Shown here in pieces: positions 9,080 to 18,446 of a stretch of DNA of 46,862 nucleotides. How positions within the stretch are numbered: position 1 is the stretch's first letter; every line of letters begins with the position of its first letter. The notes under the pieces were generated by a model, which saw only the letters and a list, made by a program, of their open reading frames with translations, ran no database searches and was not told the DNA's origin. Position numbers and translations under genes: made by a program. Origin of the DNA: an uncultured Flavobacteriales bacterium. GTDB lineage: Bacteria; Bacteroidota; Bacteroidia; Flavobacteriales; BACL11. The stretch lies in the NCBI GenBank assembly GCA_913031595.1, contig CAJWCP010000011.1:1-46862 (forward strand). Reading direction: 5' to 3'.

Positions 9080-11961
9080 AAAAATATATACCAATATTAT
9101 TCTTCCTTCTAAGTATAAATATATCAGCCCAAAGTTATTTCCAACAAGAAGTAAATCATACTATTGATGTTGAATTAGATGATGAAAGACATACTTTAGA
9201 AGGAGTCTCATATATAGAATATACAAATAATTCTGATACCGACTTAGGATTCATATGGTTTCATCTCTGGCCAAATGCTTATAAAAATAACTCTACTGCT
9301 CTATGTAAGCAAAAAATTGAAAATGGAAGCACTGCACTCTTTTATGCAAAAGAATCAGAAAGAGGATACATAAGTGACTTAGATTTTAAGGTCAATGGTA
9401 AAATGGTAAGATGGGATTATCATCCTGAACATATTGACATATGTAAATTAATTTTAAACAAACCTGTAAAAGCAGGAGAAACAGTATATATATCTACACC
9501 TTTCACTGTAAAGATTCCAGATGCAAAATTTTCTAGATTAGGGCATATTGGTCAATCATACATGATAACACAATGGTATCCAAAACCAGCTGTATATGAT
9601 AAAGATGGCTGGCATCCTATGCCATATCTAGATCAAGGAGAGTTCTACTCAGAATTCGGAAGCTTTGATGTAAGCATTACCCTGCCAAGCAACTATACTG
9701 TTGGAGCTACTGGAGACCTACAGAATCAAGAAGAAATTAATCGTTTAAATAAAATTGCAAGTAGGACTGATACTATAAAGCAGTTCTCAAATGATTTAAG
9801 TTTTCCAGAATCTGAATTAACAAAAAAAACCTTACGATATATCCAAAATAATGTGCATGATTTTGGGTGGTTTGCAGATAAACGTTACCACGTACTCAAA
9901 GGAGAAGTTGAACTGCCTCACTCAAAAGAAAAGGTGACATTATGGACCATGTTCACAAATAATGAAGCTAACTTGTGGAAAAATTCTATTGAATACATGC
10001 ATGATGCTGTATATTATTATTCTTTATGGAACGGTGATTATCCTTATCAACACTGTACCGCTGTAGATGGAACAATAAGTGCGGGAGGAGGAATGGAATA
10101 CCCTAATGTAACAGTTATTGGAGAGAGTGGAAATGCATATTTCTTAGAAGAAGTTATTATGCATGAAGTTGGTCACAACTGGTTTTATGGAATGCTAGGA
10201 AGTAATGAAAGGTTACATCCCTGGATGGATGAAGGATTAAACTCTCATAATGAGCTCAGATATATGAGAAATAAATATCCAGAATATAATATGCTATTAG
10301 AGCAAATTCCTTCATTAATAACCAAAGTATTTAACTTAGAAAAATATAATAATAAACAGACAACAGGTGAATTAACCTATCTTATAAATGCATGGACAGC
10401 TAAAGACCAACCCATTGAATTAACCTCTGAGGAATATACTCCTATGAATTATTTTGGTATAGTGTATTCTAAAACTGCTGTTGTCTTTGACTATCTAATG
10501 GCCTATTTAGGAGAAGAGGTGTATGATAAATGCATGAAGACATACTTTGAAAGATGGAAATACAAACACCCCCAGCCAAAAGATCTAAGAGCTGTATTTG
10601 AAGAAGTAACAGAAAAAGATCTTTCTTGGTTCTTTGACGATATGATTAATACTACTAAAACATTAGACTATAAAATTATTAGCGCTAAAAAAGATATTAA
10701 AAATCTATTCATAACAATCGAAAACACAGGAGAAATCAATGGCCCTGTGGTTATTAGCGGTGTAAAAAATGGTGAAAGCATGCATCCTTTATGGATTGAT
10801 GGATTTGAAGGTAGAAAAGTATGTCGTTATTTTAATGGAGATTATGATCATATCCGTATTGACTATTATGGAGATATGACAGAAATCAATAGAAAAAATA
10901 ATATAATGCGTACAAAAGGAATTCTTAAAAAAATAGAACCAATAAAACTACAATTTATTGGATCTTTATATGATCCTGAAAAAACTCAAATCTTTTTTAG
11001 TCCTGCTATAAATTACAATATTTATGATAAATCTTCATTTGGGTTAAGTATTTATAATAAATTTCTACCTAAAAGTGGGCTTTCATATAAGGTTACACCT
11101 ATGTATAGTTCTGGAAATAAAGAAATAATAGGTAATGCAAATATTCATTACAGTAAATTTAATCATAAGAAAAAAATCTATAATTATAGAATAGGCTTAG
11201 ACATAAAGAAAGCTGCTTATGAGAATAACAAGAGTTATATTCGCCTTGAGCCAGCAATTAATATAAGGTTAAAAAAACCTTCTATGAGAAGTAAAATTGA
11301 TAATTATTTGTCACTATCATATATACATTTAATGAAAGACACATATTTTTTATGGGAAGAAGATAATATCAATTTTATTAAAGGAAGCTATACTTTTTCA
11401 AACTCTAGGACAATAAGTCCTTATTCTATTCATCTAAAAGTAGAGCAATCATCTAATTATAAAAAAGGTCATCTTATCCTAAACTATAATCATCATCTTA
11501 ATAAAAAGAAAAGATTAATAGTAAGAGGATATTGTGGGCTCGTAGATACAGAAGATGAAAAATATAATTTACAAATGAGTTCCTGGAATGGAGCAAATGA
11601 CTATATGTTTGAAGAAAAAACACTAACTAGAGATGAAGAAAATACACCATATAGCCAACAATTATTTATAAGAGAAGGAGGTTTAAAACATAATACTAAT
11701 GATTCACTGAACTCTAATTATATGTTAGCATCGATAAGTGCAGAGTATAATATTGCACGACAATTATTAATTTATGCTGAAGCTGGAAGTAATGGAGACT
11801 ATCATGCATATGGTGCTGGCCTAAGAATTCCTTTGTTTAACATACTAAACATATACCTCCCAATATATACAGAAAATGGCATGATAGAGTTTAACGATTC
11901 ATATAAAGAGAAAATAAGATTTAATTTTAATTTAGAAATTGATCTAACAGGAGTCTTTTAA
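9076..11961 (+). CDS. Secreted M1-family metallopeptidase with beta-rich C-terminal region
   Basis: A 961-residue protein with a signal peptide (1-19, ending SINISAQ). The gluzincin zinc site is intact: HEVGHNW at about 363-369 with the third ligand Glu386 in WMDEG, and an upstream GGGMEYPNV at about 337-345 matches the substrate-binding exopeptidase motif. Aminopeptidase activity on peptides in the periplasm or at the cell surface is expected. From about residue 620 the sequence switches to alternating polar/hydrophobic strands with many Tyr/Asn, and ends in a terminal Phe, resembling an outer-membrane beta-barrel; this architecture is common in Bacteroidota M1 proteins. It starts inside the stop of the preceding UbiA-like gene (ATGA overlap). 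Confidence 0.9.
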   Translation: MKKYIPILFFLLSINISAQSYFQQEVNHTIDVELDDERHTLEGVSYIEYTNNSDTDLGFIWFHLWPNAYKNNSTALCKQKIENGSTALFYAKESERGYISDLDFKVNGKMVRWDYHPEHIDICKLILNKPVKAGETVYISTPFTVKIPDAKFSRLGHIGQSYMITQWYPKPAVYDKDGWHPMPYLDQGEFYSEFGSFDVSITLPSNYTVGATGDLQNQEEINRLNKIASRTDTIKQFSNDLSFPESELTKKTLRYIQNNVHDFGWFADKRYHVLKGEVELPHSKEKVTLWTMFTNNEANLWKNSIEYMHDAVYYYSLWNGDYPYQHCTAVDGTISAGGGMEYPNVTVIGESGNAYFLEEVIMHEVGHNWFYGMLGSNERLHPWMDEGLNSHNELRYMRNKYPEYNMLLEQIPSLITKVFNLEKYNNKQTTGELTYLINAWTAKDQPIELTSEEYTPMNYFGIVYSKTAVVFDYLMAYLGEEVYDKCMKTYFERWKYKHPQPKDLRAVFEEVTEKDLSWFFDDMINTTKTLDYKIISAKKDIKNLFITIENTGEINGPVVISGVKNGESMHPLWIDGFEGRKVCRYFNGDYDHIRIDYYGDMTEINRKNNIMRTKGILKKIEPIKLQFIGSLYDPEKTQIFFSPAINYNIYDKSSFGLSIYNKFLPKSGLSYKVTPMYSSGNKEIIGNANIHYSKFNHKKKIYNYRIGLDIKKAAYENNKSYIRLEPAINIRLKKPSMRSKIDNYLSLSYIHLMKDTYFLWEEDNINFIKGSYTFSNSRTISPYSIHLKVEQSSNYKKGHLILNYNHHLNKKKRLIVRGYCGLVDTEDEKYNLQMSSWNGANDYMFEEKTLTRDEENTPYSQQLFIREGGLKHNTNDSLNSNYMLASISAEYNIARQLLIYAEAGSNGDYHAYGAGLRIPLFNILNIYLPIYTENGMIEFNDSYKEKIRFNFNLEIDLTGVF

Positions 11962-11970
11962 TAAAGAAGA

Positions 11971-12861
11971 TTAAAAATATAATAAGATAGCAATTAAAGA
12001 ACTAATTGATATTGCTAACCATAATAGAAGTCCATGTAAGAAAGGTCTAAATCCAATGGCTCTTAGATTATTAAACGAAAGATTTGTACCTATTAAGAAA
12101 AGACTTATCTGCAATCCTTTTTTACCTGCTAACTTAATAAATGAAAAGCCATTAAACTCAGGAAAATTTGAATTTAAAAACATAGCAAGTAAGAAAAATA
12201 CAATAAAATAAGGGATAGATAAATTTTTATTTCCTTCCTTATATAGAAACGCTCCAAGAAAAACTAAAGGAACAATAAATATAACTTTTGAGAGCTTAAT
12301 GATTGTGGCTACTTTTTCTGATATATCTTGATTAAAAAATTGATCAAAATCAATTGCAGCTCCTATAGCAGACGCTGTATCATGAATAGACAATCCAGCC
12401 CATAGACCAAACTGCTCTTGTGTTAATTTTAGATAATTCCCTATCATAGGAAAAAATAATAAACTAGAAGCACTAAGAATAAATACAGTTCCTAATGCAA
12501 TAGATAATTGCTTTTCATTTGCTCTTATTGAAGATGCGATAGCTGCAATAGCACTTGCTCCACAAATAGATGTTCCTGATGTAATTAAATCAGCTGTTCT
12601 TCTTTCTACTTTTAATATTTTTCCAATAATAAATCCTAAAAGCAATGCAATAAGGATAAATATTACAACAAAATAAAAAGAAGAAACAGAAAGCTCTGAA
12701 ATTGCAGTAATTGGATAGCCAAATCCAATAGCAACAACAGAGATTTTTAATAATTGCTTTGTTAAGTTACTAGTTCTTCCTTCATAAGGATTACCTAAGA
12801 GCACTGCTAATCCAATCCCAAGTGCAAGAGCAACCCATGATGAAATCCAGCTCAAAAACAC
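11971..12861 (-). CDS. YeiH/UPF0324-family transporter (putative sulfate exporter family)
   Basis: At least 296 residues, strongly hydrophobic with about nine or ten membrane segments. The UPF0324 signature TSGTSICGASAIAAIA is present near residues 93-108, together with HDTASAIGAA in the middle. The transported substrate is not experimentally settled for most members. The annotated start at 12861 is GTG, not ATG, and the same frame stays open upstream to a TGA near 12949-12951, adding about 29 residues including FFFSIIILIALSSSFVFLS, which looks like the missing first membrane helix. No ATG, GTG or TTG lies in that upstream part, so the true start is uncertain and may use a rare codon such as ATT near 12927. 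It converges with the M1 gene with only 9 bases between. Confidence 0.8.
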   Translation of the reverse strand: MFLSWISSWVALALGIGLAVLLGNPYEGRTSNLTKQLLKISVVAIGFGYPITAISELSVSSFYFVVIFILIALLLGFIIGKILKVERRTADLITSGTSICGASAIAAIASSIRANEKQLSIALGTVFILSASSLLFFPMIGNYLKLTQEQFGLWAGLSIHDTASAIGAAIDFDQFFNQDISEKVATIIKLSKVIFIVPLVFLGAFLYKEGNKNLSIPYFIVFFLLAMFLNSNFPEFNGFSFIKLAGKKGLQISLFLIGTNLSFNNLRAIGFRPFLHGLLLWLAISISSLIAILLYF

Positions 12862-12951
12862 AAATGAAGAAGATAATGCAATTAAAATGATTATCGAAAA
12901 AAAGAATATTTTATTTAAAAAATTAATAGCTAGTCTTGTTCTTTTAAATCA

Positions 12952-12959
12952 CAAAATTA
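12952..12959 (-). promoter_or_regulatory. -7 promoter element upstream of the YeiH-type gene
   Basis: On the minus strand TAATTTTG matches TAnnTTTG. It is about 90 bases from the GTG start in the ORF track but only about 25 bases from the upstream in-frame ATT, which favours an N-terminally longer protein. Confidence 0.45.
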
Positions 12960-13001
12960 ATAAAAATTAAAACCCCTAAAATAATTCTTCTCATATTAAG
13001 T

Positions 13002-14402
13002 TTATAGAAAAATCTTGCCTGGATTCAAAATCTCATTAGGATCAAATAATTTCTTAATCCCTTTCTGCAAATCAATACTTTTCTTAGAAAAAACTATGTC
13101 CATATATTTTTTCTGGACAAATCCAATACCATGTTCTCCACTTAAGGTTCCTCCAAGTTTTTTAGTCAGATAAAAGATCTCACGAATGCCATCATCGAGT
13201 TTAACTTTCCAATCCTCATCACTCATTTCTCCTTTGATTATATTAATATGTAAATTACCATCACCCGCATGTCCATAGCAAACTGATTGAAAACCATATT
13301 TAACTCCAATTTGCTTAACACCTTTTAATAGCTTTGCTAATTCTGCACGAGGAACAACAGTATCTTCTTCTTTATAAATTGAATTAGCCTTAACTGATTC
13401 TGAAATAGATCTACGTAACTTCCACAACTTACGTTTTTCACTTTCACTGTCAGCTAATAAAATTTCTCCACAATCAAATTTTTGCATAACATTTGCTATA
13501 TCCTCGCAATCTTTATACAATTGCTGAATATTATCCCCATCAACTTCAACTAATAAATGTGCCTTAACATTATCAGCTATGCTCATGTCAATGTCTGTAT
13601 ATCTTATAGTCCATAAAATTGCATCACGTTCAATAAATTCCAATGCAGAAGGAGTAATACCTTCTCTAAACACTGCTGAAACCGCTTGACATGCTTTCTC
13701 TACTGAATTAAAAGGAATAAGTAAAGTAATATCTTTTGTTGGAAATGGAATTAAACGAAATACTATTTTAGTGATAACACCTAATGTTCCTTCACTACCT
13801 ACCATCAATGAAGTGAGATCGTAACCTGTAGCATTTTTCAATACATTAGAACCTGTCCATATAATTTCACCTGTTGGTAAAACAACTTCTAAATTCAACA
13901 CATAATTCTTAGTCACTCCATATTTCAATGCTTTTGGTCCACCAGCATTTTCTGCAATATTTCCTCCTAAAAAACAACTTCCTTTACTTGCAGGGTCTGG
14001 AGGATAGAAAAGCCCCTCTTCTTCTACAGCCTCTTTAAATATTTGATTAATAACAGCTGGCTCAACTGTAGCCTGTAGATTTCTTTTATCTATTTCTATT
14101 ATAGAATCAAAACGCTCAATACTTAAAGATACTCCTTTAAAAACAGGAAGAGATCCTCCACTTAACCCTGTACGCGCACCACAGGGAGTAACAGGTATTT
14201 TCTTTTCATTACAATAGATCAGTATCTTAGATATATCTATAGCACTTCTTGGCTTCAGAATAACTTCTGGAGGGAAAGAAAGATCCTCTGTCTCATCATG
14301 ACCATATCCCTTTAGCTCTTCTAAATCAGTTACAACATATTTTTTACCTAATACTTCTTCAAAGAATGAGATATCATCAATATGTATTTTCTTGTATTCC
14401 AC
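13002..14402 (-). CDS. FAD-linked oxidase, GlcD / D-lactate dehydrogenase-like
   Basis: About 466 residues. The FAD-binding PCMH domain is in the N-terminal half, with PCGARTGLSGGSLPVFKG near residues 73-90 and a following PPDPASKGSCFLGGNIAENAGG; the C-terminal FAD-oxidase domain contains GHAGDGNLHIN and ends with the SGEHGIGFVQKKYM signature. Such enzymes oxidise 2-hydroxy acids (glycolate, D-lactate, D-2-hydroxyglutarate) to 2-oxo acids. No partner GlcE/GlcF genes are adjacent, so it is probably a single-subunit type. The ORF track begins at a TTG (14435), but that TTG coincides with the -33 box of a good promoter; I chose the GTG at 14402. The start remains uncertain. Confidence 0.87.
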   Translation of the reverse strand: MEYKKIHIDDISFFEEVLGKKYVVTDLEELKGYGHDETEDLSFPPEVILKPRSAIDISKILIYCNEKKIPVTPCGARTGLSGGSLPVFKGVSLSIERFDSIIEIDKRNLQATVEPAVINQIFKEAVEEEGLFYPPDPASKGSCFLGGNIAENAGGPKALKYGVTKNYVLNLEVVLPTGEIIWTGSNVLKNATGYDLTSLMVGSEGTLGVITKIVFRLIPFPTKDITLLIPFNSVEKACQAVSAVFREGITPSALEFIERDAILWTIRYTDIDMSIADNVKAHLLVEVDGDNIQQLYKDCEDIANVMQKFDCGEILLADSESEKRKLWKLRRSISESVKANSIYKEEDTVVPRAELAKLLKGVKQIGVKYGFQSVCYGHAGDGNLHINIIKGEMSDEDWKVKLDDGIREIFYLTKKLGGTLSGEHGIGFVQKKYMDIVFSKKSIDLQKGIKKLFDPNEILNPGKIFL

Positions 14403-14407
14403 CTGCA

Positions 14408-14435
14408 CAAATTTAATTAAATTCGCAACTTGCAA
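14408..14435 (-). promoter_or_regulatory. Full Bacteroidota promoter (TTG-N17-TAAATTTG) for the GlcD-like gene
   Basis: On the minus strand TTG at 14435-14433, a 17-base spacer and TAAATTTG at 14415-14408 fit the flavobacterial consensus TTG-N17-23-TAnnTTTG. Transcription would start around 14401-14404, inside the ORF predicted by the track. The -7 box lies in a 14-base perfect palindrome, AATTTAATTAAATT. Confidence 0.6.
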
Positions 14436-14455
14436 TTACAGAAACCAAAGTCAAA

Positions 14456-16609
14456 ATGAAAAAGATATTAATAATTATTCTTAGTCTACTTATAGCTATT
14501 CCAATGTTTTGTCAAAAACAAGATATTACATTGGATGATCTATGGAAGAATTATAATTTCTATCCAAAAAGTTTTAGCTCTCTCAATTCAATGAATGATG
14601 GAGAACATTATGTGAGAATGATTTCAAGTGAAGATCAACAGAAGATTATTAAATATCAATTCAAAAATGGAAAACAAGTAAAAGTGCTTTTTAAGAGCAA
14701 AGATTTTGAAATTCCTAAAATAATAAGTTATAAATTTAGTGATAATGAAAAACAAATATTACTCGCCACTAAAACTGAAAATATTTATAGATACTCAAAA
14801 AGATCTATTTATTATGTATATGATATAACAACCAATAAAATTCAAAAACTAAATGATGAAAAAATAATGCATGCTACATTTTCTCCTGATGGTAAAAACA
14901 TCGCCTATGTATTAAATAATAATCTATATACCCAAAATATCAAAACTCAAAACATTACTCAAATAACAAATGACGGAAAAAAGAACCATATAATTAATGG
15001 AGCTTCAGACTGGGTATATGAGGAAGAGTTTGGATTAGTTAGAGCCTTTGAATGGTCACCAGATGGCAAGCATATTGCATACTATAAATTTGATGAAAGT
15101 AATGTGAAAGAATTCTCAATGGATCTTTTTAAAGCTAACCTTTACCCTACACAAGAAGTTTTTAAATATCCAAAGGCTGGAGAAGAAAATTCTGTGGTAA
15201 GAATTTACTCTTACAATCTAAAGAAGAATAAAAGCAACTTTATCTTCACTCAAAAAGACTATGAATATTATCCCAGAATTAAATGGACAAACAATCCAAA
15301 TATATTATGTATATATGGAATGAATCGCCATCAAAATAAACTAGATTTTATATTAGCTAACATAGAAAAAGAAAATACAAGAATTCTTTTTACTGAACAG
15401 GATCAATACTTTATTGACATACATGACAACCTTACATTCTTGCCTGACAATAATTTTATCTGGACTTCTGAAAAAAACGGATTTAATCATATCTATCTTA
15501 AAAACTTTGACGGATCTGAAGAACAAATAACAGAAGGAAATTGGGAAGTGACCGCCTTTGATGGTGTTGATAGTGATAATATGCAGATATACTACAGATC
15601 AACTGAAGAAGGGTCTATAAATCGCACTCTTTATGTTCAAAATTTAATAACCGGAGAAAAAAGAAAACTTAGCACACAATTAGGAAACAACTCTGTTAAA
15701 TTTAGCAAAAACCTTAAATATTATGTTAATATTTATTCAAATGCTAATACAGCACCTTATTATACATTACACAACTCGAACGGGAAAGAATTAAAGGTCT
15801 TAGAAGATAATAATGAATTCAATAAGGAAATAGAAAAATTCAATTTATCAAATAAAGAATTCTTGACAATTAAGACAGATGATGCAGAATTAAATGCTTG
15901 GATAATAAAACCATCAAATTTTGACTCTAATAAAAAATACCCTCTATACATGTTTGTATATGGAGGCCCCGGCTCTCAACAAGTAACTAATTCTTTTGGC
16001 TGGAATAACTATTATTGGCATCAAATGTTAGCCCAACAAGGATATGTTATCGCTTGTGTGGACAATAGAGGTACTGGAGGAAAAGGTGCTGAATTCAAAA
16101 AAATGACATATAAAGAACTAGGAAAGTATGAAACTATAGATCAAATTAATGCTGCAAAATATTTTGCATCACTTGAATATATAGATGAAAAAAGAATCGG
16201 TATCCAAGGATGGAGTTACGGTGGATATATGTCATCACTCTGTATTACTAAAGGCGCTGATATTTTTAGTCTTGCTGTTGCAATTGCTCCAGTTACAAAC
16301 TGGAGATATTATGATAATATTTATACTGAGAGATATATGCAAACTCCTCAAGAAAACCAAAGTGGATATGATGATAATTCTCCAATTAATCATGTTGAAA
16401 AATTAAAAGGACATTATTTACTAATTCATGGATCTGCTGATGATAATGTGCATGTGCAAAATACTTACGAGATGGTTTCAGCATTAGTAAAAGAAAATAA
16501 ACAATTTGAATTATTCATATATCCTGACAAAAATCATGGGATTTATGGAGGAAACACAAGATATCATTTGTATAAAAAAATTACTAACTTTATTTTAAAA
16601 AATTTATAA
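14456..16609 (+). CDS. S9-family dipeptidyl peptidase (DPP IV-like), secreted
   Basis: A 717-residue protein with a signal peptide (1-19, KKILIIILSLLIAIPMFCQ). The N-terminal part (about 30-470) is the DPP4-type beta-propeller, with WVYEEEFGLVRAFEWSPDG containing the Glu-Glu pair that binds the substrate N-terminus. The C-terminal alpha/beta hydrolase has the catalytic triad Ser587 (GWSYGGYMS), an Asp at about 662-663 (SADDNVH) and His694 (KNHGIYG). It removes N-terminal dipeptides, typically X-Pro, in the periplasm. A POT peptide importer follows 50 bases downstream, so the two likely cooperate in peptide uptake. A one-mismatch -7 box, TAAATTCG, lies at 14418-14425. Confidence 0.94.
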   Translation: MKKILIIILSLLIAIPMFCQKQDITLDDLWKNYNFYPKSFSSLNSMNDGEHYVRMISSEDQQKIIKYQFKNGKQVKVLFKSKDFEIPKIISYKFSDNEKQILLATKTENIYRYSKRSIYYVYDITTNKIQKLNDEKIMHATFSPDGKNIAYVLNNNLYTQNIKTQNITQITNDGKKNHIINGASDWVYEEEFGLVRAFEWSPDGKHIAYYKFDESNVKEFSMDLFKANLYPTQEVFKYPKAGEENSVVRIYSYNLKKNKSNFIFTQKDYEYYPRIKWTNNPNILCIYGMNRHQNKLDFILANIEKENTRILFTEQDQYFIDIHDNLTFLPDNNFIWTSEKNGFNHIYLKNFDGSEEQITEGNWEVTAFDGVDSDNMQIYYRSTEEGSINRTLYVQNLITGEKRKLSTQLGNNSVKFSKNLKYYVNIYSNANTAPYYTLHNSNGKELKVLEDNNEFNKEIEKFNLSNKEFLTIKTDDAELNAWIIKPSNFDSNKKYPLYMFVYGGPGSQQVTNSFGWNNYYWHQMLAQQGYVIACVDNRGTGGKGAEFKKMTYKELGKYETIDQINAAKYFASLEYIDEKRIGIQGWSYGGYMSSLCITKGADIFSLAVAIAPVTNWRYYDNIYTERYMQTPQENQSGYDDNSPINHVEKLKGHYLLIHGSADDNVHVQNTYEMVSALVKENKQFELFIYPDKNHGIYGGNTRYHLYKKITNFILKNL

Positions 16610-16659
16610 AACAAATTTTAGTATTTTCGGCAATCAATTATCAATAAAAAACTAAAATC

Positions 16660-18432
16660 ATGAATCAAGAAAATCAACTGTTCGGCCATCCTAAAGGATT
16701 AATCTATCTATTCTTTGCAGAACTCTGGGAAAGATTCTCATATTATGGAATGAGAGCATTACTTACTCTTTATATGGTAAATGAATTTTTCTTGTATATA
16801 ACAGATGCATCAATAAGAGAAGAAATGTCAATTGGGATTTTTGCTGCGTATGGATCTTTAGTATATGCAACTCCTGTTATCGGAGGAATGATCGCAGATA
16901 AATTTATTGGATTTAAGAAATCTATTATGCTAGGGGGCATCTTAATGGCAATAGGACATTTTTTTATGGCCTTTTATTTTGATGCTGAAGACTACTCTAA
17001 TGGCATGTTTGGATTTCCTATAGAAGATGTAAATGGATTTTTCTTCTATAGTGCATTAGCCCTATTGATTGTAGGAAACGGCTTCTTTAAACCTAATATT
17101 TCAACTATGGTAGGGAGATTATACTCAGAAGGGGATGAAAGAAGAGATTCAGGTTTTACAATATTTTATATGGGAATTAACATAGGTGCATTTCTAGCTC
17201 CATTAGCATGCGGGTATTTAGGAATGAGTGAAAATTGGGGTTGGCACTATGGTTTTGGAGCAGCTGGAATAGGAATGTTAATAGGTCTACTTTTTTTCTG
17301 GAGAGGAATTACTGATGGAGTATTTGGAGAAAATGGTAATCAGCCTCAAGAATATAAAGAAAAAAAGATGTATGGTTTACGAACTGATTATTTCTTTTAT
17401 TTAGTTGCTCTTCTTCTTGTTCCTGTTTCTGCTTTATTAGTAAAATATAATGCTTTGGACACTATATCTTTACTAACTATCAATGAGTTTCATCTATTTG
17501 TATTATCAGCTATATTAATTTATGTAATTTCAACTAAAAATTATTTAAATGCTCTATATGCAATTATAGCTTATCTTTTACTTCCTAGAATTTTAATTTA
17601 TTTCACAGGAGTTCACTTACACACAGCATTACTAACATCATTAGGCCTAATAATTTTAGCAATGATTATTAGAAAAATGAAAGATTTATCAAAGATTGAA
17701 GTTTTTAGATTGATTACAGTACTAGTACTAACTTTATTTATTACTGTGTTCTGGTCATTCTTTGAACTTGCTGGTACTGCTATAACATTATTTGCTGAAA
17801 GAAACGTAAATCTAGTTTGGTTAAATGCATCTCAAACTAATGCAATTAATCCAGGATATATCATGTTCTTAGCTATTCCCTTCTCTTTAATGTGGGTAGC
17901 GTTAGCAAAAGCCCAAAAGAACCCTAGAACTCCTATTAAATTTGCTTTAGGAATATTACAATTAGGCCTAGGATTTCTTGTTTTTGCAATGAGTGCACAA
18001 TATATGGATGAGGTTGGAAAGACACCATTTATATTTCTAATGGTTGGATATTTTTTAATGACTACTGGAGAATTATTTATTTCCCCAATAGGTTTAAGTA
18101 AAGTTACAGAATTATCACCAAAAACGATGACTGCTTTTATGATGGGTGTTTATTTCCTATCCTCTTCTTATGCACATTATATTTCCAAATTTATTGCTAA
18201 TGCGACAATTAGTGGTTCGAATGATATCCCTGAACCAGGATTTATGACTACAATGATTGAAAAAGTAACTGGTTTTGTCGGTGCAACTACAAATTCATCT
18301 ATTGAAGGGGTTCAGACATTATTAAATTACACTTCTGTATTTACACAAGTAGGTGTTGTTGCAATAGGAATGGCAATACTTGCGTTTATATTATCTCCTA
18401 TTCTAAATAAATGGATGAATGGAGTTCATTAA
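16660..18432 (+). CDS. POT-family proton-dependent oligopeptide transporter
   Basis: A 590-residue, highly hydrophobic MFS protein with about 14 membrane segments. The POT signature ExxERFxYYG is present at residues 21-30 (ELWERFSYYG) and drives proton coupling; the second family signature, FTIFYMGINIGAFLAPL, is near residues 167-183. It imports di- and tripeptides across the inner membrane with protons. Placement after a secreted dipeptidyl peptidase supports a peptide-uptake role. It is followed after 14 bases by an exported thioredoxin-like lipoprotein. A one-mismatch -7 candidate (TATTTTCG) lies in the 50-base spacer upstream, so it may be transcribed separately or by read-through. Confidence 0.93.
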   Translation: MNQENQLFGHPKGLIYLFFAELWERFSYYGMRALLTLYMVNEFFLYITDASIREEMSIGIFAAYGSLVYATPVIGGMIADKFIGFKKSIMLGGILMAIGHFFMAFYFDAEDYSNGMFGFPIEDVNGFFFYSALALLIVGNGFFKPNISTMVGRLYSEGDERRDSGFTIFYMGINIGAFLAPLACGYLGMSENWGWHYGFGAAGIGMLIGLLFFWRGITDGVFGENGNQPQEYKEKKMYGLRTDYFFYLVALLLVPVSALLVKYNALDTISLLTINEFHLFVLSAILIYVISTKNYLNALYAIIAYLLLPRILIYFTGVHLHTALLTSLGLIILAMIIRKMKDLSKIEVFRLITVLVLTLFITVFWSFFELAGTAITLFAERNVNLVWLNASQTNAINPGYIMFLAIPFSLMWVALAKAQKNPRTPIKFALGILQLGLGFLVFAMSAQYMDEVGKTPFIFLMVGYFLMTTGELFISPIGLSKVTELSPKTMTAFMMGVYFLSSSYAHYISKFIANATISGSNDIPEPGFMTTMIEKVTGFVGATTNSSIEGVQTLLNYTSVFTQVGVVAIGMAILAFILSPILNKWMNGVH

Positions 18433-18446
18433 AAAAAAACACACAC

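Noticed and set aside
16185-16406. 73-aa plus-strand ORF within the DPP gene
   Set aside because: Out-of-frame shadow across the catalytic Ser region of a conserved hydrolase.
18411-18446. Upstream ATG start for the thioredoxin lipoprotein
   Set aside because: It overlaps the POT gene and would bury the lipoprotein signal behind 12 charged or polar residues.
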